Shown here piece after piece: positions 52,614-61,649 of a stretch of DNA of 64,000 nucleotides (the first letter of the stretch is position 1; each line of letters begins with the position of its first letter). The notes beneath the pieces are model-generated. The model ran no database searches. It saw nothing but the letters and a program-made list of their open reading frames with translations, and was not told the DNA's origin. The stretch is taken from NCBI GenBank assembly GCA_900312665.1, contig ONZQ02000004.1, positions 1,060,244 to 1,124,243 of the forward strand, in the 5' to 3' direction. The position numbers and the translations under genes are program-made. This stretch comes from Cephalotrichum gorgonifer. Its lineage: Eukaryota; Ascomycota; Sordariomycetes; Microascales; Microascaceae.

Positions 52614-55600
52614 ATGGACCGCACCAGGGGATTCTCCGACGAGGAGCTATGGCTCAACAGGCCGCAGCAAGATGGTGATGGCGATAGCCCGACCGTTGGG
52701 CCTTTGAGAATACACAACCCCCAGAACCAAAAGCCCGCTGAACGATTCAAGTATCCGGCGCCTCCTTCGTCTTCTTCGACCCCTAAGCCTTCGTCGTCTT
52801 CGACCCCTAATCCCTCGTCGTCGAAGCCTTCATTCCTTCCTCCCGGTGCACTAAGCTCCCTCAACTCGCTGCCGCTGCCTTACCCGGACGAGGAAGATGA
52901 CAGTGCTGCGAGGAAACCTACGAGGCCTACCGTGACACCATATCCCGGCCCGCACAACTCTCCCTACAACGACACCTCCCCGCGCCTGACCAGTCCCTCC
53001 GAGGCTAAAGGTCCGGGTCTAGCCGAGCGCCGTGGTACAGCTCCAAAGCCGCTGCCTGGTGCCTCCAGCCCCGACGACGACGGGAGGGACGGTCTTTTCG
53101 CGAAACCCTTGGCACCAGTCCCCGCCTCCATCTCCGCCCCCGCCCCCGCTCCGGCTGCGAGTTACCCCACGATTAATAAGAAGCAATACTACCCACCCCC
53201 CGGCGGCGAAGCGGCACCCAGCAATGCGCTCAGGCCCGACGCTCTCCGATTGCCCGCCGAGCACAGCGTGAACCGCTTCCCGTCCACCGCGAGCACGTCC
53301 ACCGTCCGCGCCAGTCGGGGCTCACCGCCCCCTCCCGAGACCCCAATCGTGGGCCCTGGGAGTCTTCCCGGCGGCGGCCTCGGCGGTGGGATTGAGGACC
53401 GGTATGCGGCAAGTGGTATTTCCGGCACCGCGACCCTCACCAGCCTTCAGGCTCAGAGCGCCGCGGCGGCGCAGAGATTGGCGCAGTACGGAGGCCAGCC
53501 GCCGCCCCAACGCCCCTGGACTCCAACCGAAACTCCTGACCAGCAGCCCCATGGGCCCCCGACCGTATATCAGGGGTCAGCTCCTGTCTCGACACCACCA
53601 CCCTCGAATGCTCCGTCCGGTGCCCCGACAGCCCCGAGCGCCGACTCCAGTACCCTGCAGGTAAGTGTGTTGGAGCAGGACTACCAACGCGTGGGCAGCA
53701 AGACGCCGCCCCCGGCGTACTCGAGCGTGACAGGAGGCAGCTCCGGCTACGCCAACGAAAAGGGACGGCCAACAAGCCAGCAGCCTGGTGCCGCCGGCCA
53801 TGGCGCCTCGGGTAAGCAAGGACGCGGTCCACAGGGCGGTGCGCTAGCGGCAACGGAGGCTCATAATTCGGGACACCCGGCGCTCGCCAACAACTCGGGG
53901 CACCCGGCGTTTGCAAACGATCCCCGGCCGGAACAGACATCGCAGTCATCCAAGCCCGCGTTTAGTGGACCGCCGGCCGCCGGCCCAGCGTCGCCTCCGC
54001 CCATGCCCGAGGGGTGGATTGCCCACCTGGACCAGAACTCAGGCCAATACTATTACATCCACCTTGCCACCCAGTCGACGCAGTGGGAGTTCCCAAAGGG
54101 CCCCAATCCCCTCAACCACGATCCCGCGCCACTCTCCCCAACGGCCTCCACATACGGTAACCCTCTAGGCTCCCCCCTCTTCGGTGGGAAGCAAGGTCTG
54201 GCATCTCCCATGTTTTCACCTCAAACCCCGGGGTATGCAGAGAGCATCATGAGCGTGGCCACCTCCGCCGCCCCCACCGTGGGCTTCACGGGACCGCCAC
54301 CTTCGGCCGGTGTGGACGTGTTTAAGGTCCAGGCGACTAATGGCGTTTACTTCGGCCCGTACCTCCGATACGCCAACATGAACATCGAGAAGGGCATCTG
54401 GTTCGGTAGTATCCTTATCGTGACGGACACGCCGCAACCGCCGACTATCCATATCCACCTCAGCGCCGACCTCTCGTCGAACCCCAGGCAGCTCATGCCG
54501 CACGTCCTCCACGTCCACCAACGGTGGACCTTCTACAAGTACGACGTGGACCTGGCGATGGGCGACCAGACGGAGCGCTGGACATACGCCATCACGTCCC
54601 ACCTCGGGTGCACCAGGTACGAGTTCGTCGTCGCGGGGCGGAACGAGCTGGGGTGGCGGTTCATCGCCCACTCCGGGAACGACTTTGCCACGTCGACCTC
54701 GCAGGCCGAGCGCTCGAAACTCGGCGGCGTCAGCTTCATGTGGAAGGACGTGCTGCAGAAGAATGTCGAGTGCGGCGGCTTCCACGTGCAGCTCGGGCTG
54801 GGGAACCAGGTATACGGGGACAGGCTGTGGAAGGAGGTGCCGCTGCTGAAGCAGTGGCTGGAGCTGAGGGGCAAGGAGAACCGGAAGAATACCCAGTGGA
54901 CAGCGAGGCACGAGGAGGACGTGTCGCATGCCTACTTCCACTACTACACCAGCCATTTCGATCAGCCATTCCTTAGGGAGGCCTTTGCACAGATCCCTCA
55001 TATTTTGCAGATCGATGACCACGACATGTAAGTACCATCAACCTCCGGGCACCTCTCTCGCTAGAGGCAGCAACCCCATCCTTGGACGAGTCACTAATCC
55101 TACTTCTTCCCGCAGCTTCGACGGGTACGGATCGTTCCCCGAATATATGCAAAGCTCGGCGATGTTCAAGAACATCGGCCGGCTCGCTACGGAGATGTAC
55201 CTCCTCTTCCAGCACCACACCACTCCCGACATGCTCCGCAGCTCGCACAGCGACGCGGACCTCTTCACCATCACGGGCCAGGGATGGCACTTCATAAAGT
55301 ACCTGGGGCCCGCAGTCGCGGTGGTGGGCGCGGACGGCAGGTCAGAGCGGGACCAGACGCACGTCATGTCGGGGCCAACGTACCAGGGGTTATTCCCCAA
55401 GGTGGCATCGCTCCCACCCAGCGTGCAGCACTGCCTCTGGATGGTCTCGGTGCCCCTCGTCTACCCGCGGCTCGAGGCGGTCGAGAGCTTCGCCGGGGCG
55501 GTGACGACGGGGAAGAAGGCCGTCAACACGAGCTACAACATCCTCGGCAAGGTGACGAGCTCCGTGGCGGGGGTGGTGGGCGGCAAAGAAGTGGTGCAGC

Positions 55601-56268
55601 AGGGGTTCACGCACGTCAAGAGGGCGGTGGGCAAGTCGGGCCTCATGGGCAACGTGCTCAACCAGTTCGGGGAGATCGACGTGGCCGAGGTGCTCAAGGA
55701 CTCGTGGACGCACTCGTCCAAGGACCTAGAGCGCACGTACCTCATCCGCACGCTGCAGGGCATCGCGCAGGACAAGGGCCTCCGCATGACCTTCTTCTCG
55801 GGAGGCGTCAACTGCTGCGGCGCGGGCCTCGTGCACGACCCGTCGCACCCGTCGGACCCCAAGACCATGTACCAGGTCATCACGTCGCCCATCGTCGCGG
55901 CGCCGCAGCACGGCTACATCACCAAGCTCCTCCACAACAACAAGTCGCTCTACGTGCCGCAGAACGGGCAGAAGTCGACCCACGAGGTCTCCGACACCAA
56001 GGAGGACATGATGGAGATCTTCCACAACGACGCCAGCGGCGTGCCGCGCGAGCTCAAGAAGCTTATGGGCCGCAGGAACTACGTCGCCGTCATGGCCTAC
56101 GACCCCGACGCGGCGGCGGCGGCGGCGGGCGGGATGCTCTCGCCGCAGTTGGGGCCCGACCAGATGGGGCTCGCGAAGCTGAGCCTCGCCGTCGATTTCG
56201 TGGTGCAGGGGGACGGCGCGTTCCAGGCGACGACCAAGTATGGGCCTGTCATCGTGCCGAACCTCTAG
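52614..56268 (+). CDS. WW-domain PhoD-like phosphatase protein
   Basis: Exon 1 (52614-55027) and exon 2 (55116-56268) join in frame, completing the Ile of DDHDIFDGYG, to give 1188 residues. The first ~460 residues are Pro/Ser/Gly-rich and disordered. A WW domain follows (MPEGWIAHLDQNSGQYYYIH, then STQWEFPKGP, ~463-500), which would bind proline-rich ligands, possibly its own tail. The C-terminal ~600 residues form the fungal PhoD-like phosphatase domain: NGVYFGPYLRYANMNIEKGIWFGSI, HLGCTRYEFVVAGRN, QIDDHDIFDGYGSFPEYMQSS (metal-binding Asp/His cluster), FFSGGVNCCGAGL, TSPIVAAPQHGYITKLLHNN. There is no signal peptide. Substrate is unknown. A GTAAGT near 53661 is not an intron, since the frame reads through it. 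Confidence 0.92.
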
Positions 56269-56756
56269 CGGGCTGTGGGAGAGGGAGGGGAGAAAGAGAG
56301 GCGGAGAAGAGAAGGGGGGTTAGGGAGTTAGTTGGTTGTATGTGTAATGTGGCGTTTCCTTTTTTTTTTTTCTCTTCTTCTTATTATTCTATTCCTCTTG
56401 CTATGCTGCTCCATATAAGATGCAATTGTTAGATTGTTAAGCGAGCCAATATTTTATTTTACATCCTAGCAGTTGTCCTTTCCTCCGCGGCAATGTGACA
56501 CACACCATCGTAACAAGGATTAAAAAAAGGAACGAGCGGGTATCAAGGGTGATCCAGACTCTATTTTAGAAGTGAAACTCTAAACTCTTAAGATGCACGC
56601 CTCAAAATGCCACTGCAGTATGCACGCCTGCCTGCCTGCGTTCACATAACGTCATTAACAATTCCTTTTGTATCCGTCCCTTTCCCATCTTCTCCCCTCC
56701 CCCTTCGCCCTTCCATCTACGGTGTCCTAGCTTAATTCCGGTGGTAAATACGCCCT
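56269..56756. other. Intergenic region between convergent genes
   Basis: 3' regions of the PhoD-like gene (+) and phosphomannomutase (-), 488 nt, with a T-rich tract near 56360. No gene was seen. Confidence 0.6.
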
Positions 56757-57954
56757 CTATAGGTCAAAGAGCTCCTTGATCTGCTTGTAGGTGTCGTCGG
56801 GGTCGGCGACGGAGTGGCCGATGGTGCGCGGGTCGCTGAAGATCTCGTAGTCGTTACCGCCAACGAAGGTCTTGTCGCCGAAGAAGTGGATGGTCTTGTA
56901 CTTGACGCCGCCGGGCTTCTCGGCCTCGGCCTCGAGGTGCTTGAGGCAGTAGGTCTTGTCCCAGCCGGTGGGGAAGACGTCGAAGGAGATCTGGCCGCCG
57001 ATGGAAAAGCTGCAGTGCGGGGGAATGCGTGTTAGTTTTATTTTTCTTCTTTTTCCCCTTTTCGTTTTATTCTTTGCCCCTCCCGGGTATCTTTATACAA
57101 CGACTTCATACACAACCCCAAGAATTCTTCCCCATAGAAAGAAGAGGTTAAAGGGCAAGGGGGGGTGAACTGGGCGTGCTAGGGGATGGGACTAGGGGGG
57201 AACGTACGTAAGACCAAGGTGGCCAAACTTCTCCCTCAGGACCTCGACAAACTTCTTCCTGATGCCGTTCTCGAGATCAAACGCCTCGTACGCGTTCCTC
57301 TCCTCGACGCTCGCGTTCCTGCCGACGGGGCTGATGTTGATCATGCCGTTCCTGAACTCGATGAAGGTTCCCCTCTTGACGGGGACGTCGAGGTCGGCTA
57401 TGTAGTGCAGGGCGAACTTGACGAGCTCCTTGTAGTTGTCCTCGCCGATGTACTCGATGAAGCTGTTGGAGGGGAGCTCCTCGCCGAGGCGGTAGGCGGT
57501 GAGGCCGTTCTCGGCGAAGCACCAGTCGAAGAGGGTGGTGACGTTGACGGAGGCCGAGCCGATCTGCTCCTGCTGCTTGACGAGGTTGGAGCCGCCGACG
57601 AAGCCGATGGCGGCCTTCTGGCGGAGGCGGGCGAGGAGATCGAGCATCTCGGGAGTGGCGTGCTGCGGGCGGGCATGTTAGTGGAGTTCCCAATGCAGTT
57701 CCCAATGGAGTTCCCAATCCAATTCAGTCCAATCCAACCATCGCCTCTGCTGGTTGCTTGCTTTTTCGCGATCGTTATCGGGAGTGGACGCGCGGAAGGG
57801 GAGGGGGCAGGTGAGGGGCAGCAATGGCAGTGGCGGGGTAATTGAAAACCGAAAAGAGACATACCCTCCTGGCCTTGGTCAGGGTCTCATCGACATCGAA
57901 GAGGACAATGGTGTCCGCGAGAGGACGCTGGTCGAGGGGAGGATAGGCGGCCAT
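56757..57954 (-). CDS. SEC53: Phosphomannomutase
   Basis: Converts mannose-6-phosphate to mannose-1-phosphate for GDP-mannose, needed for N-glycans, GPI anchors and mannans. Exons 57954-57865, 57662-57208 and 57009-56757 give 265 residues, normal for eukaryotic PMM (HAD superfamily). Landmarks: FDVDETLTKARR (catalytic Asp20 and Asp22), GFVGGSNLVKQQEQIG, FAENGLTAYRLG, KRGTFIEFRNGMINISPVGRNAS, and, completed by splicing, TFSIGGQISFDVFPTGWDKTYCL, FFGDKTFVGGNDYEIF, RTIGHSV. In the DxDGT motif the usual Gly is Glu here (codon GAG at 57889-57886 region). Both introns are ~200 nt, long for this genome. Intron 1 holds a short tandem repeat. Confidence 0.95.
57683..57718. repeat. Short tandem repeat inside PMM intron 1
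   Basis: Three near-identical copies of a 12-13-nt unit containing GTTCCCAAT, followed by CCAATT-type degenerate copies. It lies just upstream of the exon 2 acceptor on the other strand's reading and may partly explain why the intron is long. Confidence 0.6.
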
Positions 57955-59048
57955 GGTTGCGAGTTGAATTGAGATTTTTTTTGTTTGGTGTTTAGGTTTG
58001 GAGAGAATGAGAAAGGGGAATTAACTACTATCGTGAGATTTAGGTTGGGCGGGGAGGGGAGGTGTTTTTGATGGGACCGAGGACGAATGGGGCAACAAGC
58101 TTTTGGGGGGAGGCGAGGGGACGAGAGAAGCGGTCAAGGAGGGGCGCGCCACCCTCCCCCTGCCCCTGACCCTTGCCTCGCCCCCCCACCTTGTTCCCCT
58201 GTTCCCCTGTGCTCGAATTGGACCCTGGATTGGAACGAAAGTCTGTCCGCGTGGCGTCGAGGCGGTTTGGAGCTTGACCAAGAACGGGGGCATCTGCTTT
58301 AGTCTGGTTAGTGTAGCTCCTTCCCTGCTTGGAAGCGCCTCCCGCCACCCGAGTGGAGCCGGGACGGAGGACCCTAGCGGGGTTTTTTATCATGTGCCGG
58401 CCTCGAGCTACATACGAGAACGAGGAATCCGTACCCGAGCACGAAGTATATTGCTTCGACGCAATACTCGCACTTGTACTCGTACTCGGTTGGGGTTTCC
58501 GAGTGGCGGTACGAGTACACACTAGCAATACGAGTACGGATGCGGTTTGGGACTCGGGTAGCGTGTGAAGGCGGAATGGAACTACTTTCTCGCTCTCTGG
58601 GATAAGACCTCCGAATCACATCCTTCACTCCGTCCCAAAAACCTAATATGATGTGCTGCATTAGTTACCTACCCCTCCTCTTTCCCTCTCGGTGGCAACC
58701 CCCTTTTCTTTCTCAGCGATGGACTCCAAGTTGGGAGCAGGAAGGAGTTACCCACTAACACAAGTACTCTTCCCTTTTTCAAATATCGAAGATAGTAACA
58801 TCATCAAGATGGCCACACGCAATTTTTCAAACTAAGTTCGAGCTAACTAGTAAACTATTCAATTTCAAAGAGGACAATACGTGTATGCTCCAACTGGGGC
58901 TGCTGTGAGTACAAGCTCAAGCACAACAAGCACTTGCTCTCCGTACTCCCTTCATCTCACAGAACATCCATCCATCCATCCACGCCAAACACTCGCTCGC
59001 TTTACTTCCCACATTCCACCAACCCATACTGATATTGTTGTTACTCAC
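57955..59048. other. Intergenic region, octamer-rich
   Basis: Promoter of phosphomannomutase (-) and 3' region of the CCCH gene (-), 1.1 kb. Three exact TACGAGTA/TACTCGTA octamers (58477, 58510, 58529) and several near copies cluster between 58415 and 58545. No gene was seen. Confidence 0.6.
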
Positions 59049-60659
59049 TCAACTCACAACCCGAGTATCGACTTCATGCATCTCACGCGGGAACCTGCAC
59101 TCGTCGCCGGGACAGCTCGACCACGGACACCGATGGCCAGAGGTGCAGTTGGGGTCGTCGCACTGCAGGCCCGACACGCACGGCGTGAGCCGCGCTACGG
59201 CCAGCAGCGCCTCCCGCAGCTTCGGCGCCAGCCTCTCCCCGTGCTCGTGGTAGCACCCCTTCTGGTACGGGCACTTCCCCGTTAGGTGGTACCTGTTGCA
59301 GAGCCTCCGGGCCTTGACGTCCTGGAAGTCGGGCACCGAGTACCTGAGCTCCGTGTCCACGCGCTGGCTCAGCCTGTTCCGCTGCACCTTCCACATCGCC
59401 GTCGCGGGGGACGGTGCCGCTGCGGCGCTTGGGCCGGTGGTAGGCGACGTCGCGGCCGCCGGCTTCGAGGCCACCGTGGCGTAGTCCATCGACGGCGTCG
59501 CTGGCGGAGTCGTGGCCCGCCACGAGACCCTGCGCTTGAGCGTCGGTATCTTCTGCGATCTGAAGACATCATCGAACGTGGCCGTGCGGAACCTGTGCTT
59601 GATCTCGCCCAGCTCCTGCGCGAACGGTGGGCCCTCGAGAAGGCAGATCCGCTCGCACACCCCAGGTGTCTCTAGATAAGGCACAAGGAGTCGGGCATAC
59701 CCGTTGTCTGGCGAGCCGCCGAAGAAAATCCGCTGGCAGTGGACATCGTTCAGGTATGATTTGAAGACGGCTGCGTGTGTGTACGTGTATGTCAGTCCAA
59801 CACATTGATAGTAGGTTCTCAGGGCGGGAAGGTTGGCTGGAGTTTTCCCAGAGTCTCAAACTCACCCTTGACCTTCTCGTCCGAACACTCTTTGCCAGTG
59901 CCGGCATCCACATAGTCGCACATGGCATCTCCCATGTTAAAGCCACGGATGAACTCGTCGAGACAATCCGACCGGGGCAGGATGTTCGTGTCCTTGTACA
60001 CCTTGCCCAGCCCTTTCATATTCGCGTACACCCGTGCCACAACTTGCAAATGGGGCGTCCAAATCTCGGACGACCTGAGCTCCTCTTCGACCGCCTGCTT
60101 GAGGAGACCCGCCGTGCGCTTGCCCCCCTCGGCGCCCTGTTTCACAAGATCATCTTTAAACTGGAAATGCGTCGTTGTGAGTTAGTGATATAACCTAGGA
60201 TATCGAGCATTCTGGGGACGGGGGGGATTAGCTACCGGCATACAGTCCCCATCTATAAGGACCAAGACAAAAGTATGACGTTCCTGCGACATGTCAGTGG
60301 TCTGAGCGAGGGCAGAGCGAGCAGACAGAAGCGTTTCGATTCCTCGCGTACCTTTTCCAGTCCCAGGTCGCGGACCTGCTTTGTCAATTCGTCCATATCA
60401 TTCCGACCGGCCCTTATAATGATCTTCTTCTCGGCCAGCTCATAGTTGACCTCAGACAACTCCGTTCGCAGGCTATCGATGGTCTTGAAGAGGTCCTAGG
60501 TAGGAGACAAGAGGACATTAGCAGATGGCACACATGAATCGTTCTCGGGTGCTCCGTTTCAAGACGTACCTCAACTAACGTGTTCTTTCGATCTTCGTGT
60601 GCCTTGCACTCGTCCCATCCCTCCCTCAGTCTGCCCACTCTCTCCTGCAAATCCGACAT
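59049..60659 (-). CDS. CCCH zinc-finger protein with DUF7923-like domain
   Basis: Five exons (60659-60570, 60495-60352, 60283-60236, 60160-59866, 59770-59049) join in frame for 432 residues. The N-terminal ~95 residues are charged heptad-like helix (LQERVGRLREGWDECK, DLFKTIDSLRTELSEVNYELAEKK), a likely coiled coil. Next comes HTFVLVLIDGDCMPFKDDLVKQG and the domain through YLNDVHCQRIFFGGSPDNGYARLL, which fits the fungal DUF7923 module; its DGD and NYN-like layout suggests a nuclease-related fold (inference). An Ala/Pro/Thr linker precedes a C-x8-C-x5-C-x3-H finger (LCNRYHLTGKCPYQKGCYHEH) and a second Cys/His-rich segment (CDDPNCTSGHRCPW, CRFPREMH). Probably an RNA-binding protein. The 48-nt exon 3 is small. 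Confidence 0.85.
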
Positions 60660-61649
60660 TTTTACCTGCTCTCTCTCCTGGAATTCAATATAAACGCGCA
60701 GTGGGAAGGGGGAGAAATCGCAATAAAGATAGGGCTAAGAAGAAAGGGGAGGAAAGTGCTGCCGGAAGGGATATGGCAGGAATAAGGCTCCCTCCGGCCT
60801 TATACTAGTCATATGAAGTCGGCTGCCCATTAGTGGCTTGGTGGGAGTTGGTGTCCACGGCTGACTAGGTGGCATTCATAGTCGCACAGCATATTGGCTG
60901 CGGGCGAATAAGTGCAGAGCCCAGGAAACGGTTTCCGTCACTTTTGGCGTCCCAGCTGATCATCTGCACACTCCAGGCGGAAAGTGATACGCCTGGCTTG
61001 GTGCTAGCTGAGTGCCAGACTACACCCACCCACTTTTAACCCTTGCCCAGTGGCGGCGGCAGAGATACCTGGCGTGGAGGAGAAAGTCGAAGAAAGTGGG
61101 GGGAAGCGTGTACTATCGTGTATGGATAGGAAGTCTACTCATTCCCGACGGGGCTTGATGTTATGTGTTGCTGGAGTGCTGTCAACGAATCATTCCAAGA
61201 CAAGGTGAGGCGAGAAGGCTCCGCATCATTCGCCAGCCGGATGCCTTCCGCTTCCCCTCGAGCCAATCCTCCCTCGTTGGACGCAACAACAATCCTGCTC
61301 GCGCTTCATCGTCATGTACCGTGCCAATGTAGGTAGTTTCGTGTATTCATGTCCAGTTCCTGTGAGACGTACCCTCTGTTGCTCTGCCGCACCCACACAC
61401 ACCCTCGCCATGCATGCGAAGGGAAAGAAAATATAAAGAGATCAAGCCCAAAAATAGACGCAGCCAAAGAAACAGAATATACCTAAAACAAAAAAAAAAC
61501 TACTCCTCTTCTCGGGTATCACGCTCAGAAGTCTCAAGTATCGTCCCCAGCATCCCCCTATATCCCGCTCTCCCTTCACGAGGAAGTATACCTGTACAAG
61601 TTTATATATACCCCGTCCCCCCTCTCCTCCACTCCTGATATACGATTCC
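60660..61649. other. Intergenic region
   Basis: Promoter of the CCCH gene (-) and 3' region of the exchanger gene (-), 990 nt. An A-rich stretch lies near 61485-61498. No gene was seen. Confidence 0.6.

Noticed and set aside
53661..53678. GTAAGT in the PhoD-like gene that might start an intron
   Set aside because: The frame reads through without a stop and the nearest acceptor would give an 18-nt intron, too short.
55284..56432. 382-residue frame overlapping the PhoD-like gene
   Set aside because: Arg/Gly/Ala-rich shift-frame shadow of exon 2, running past the true stop.
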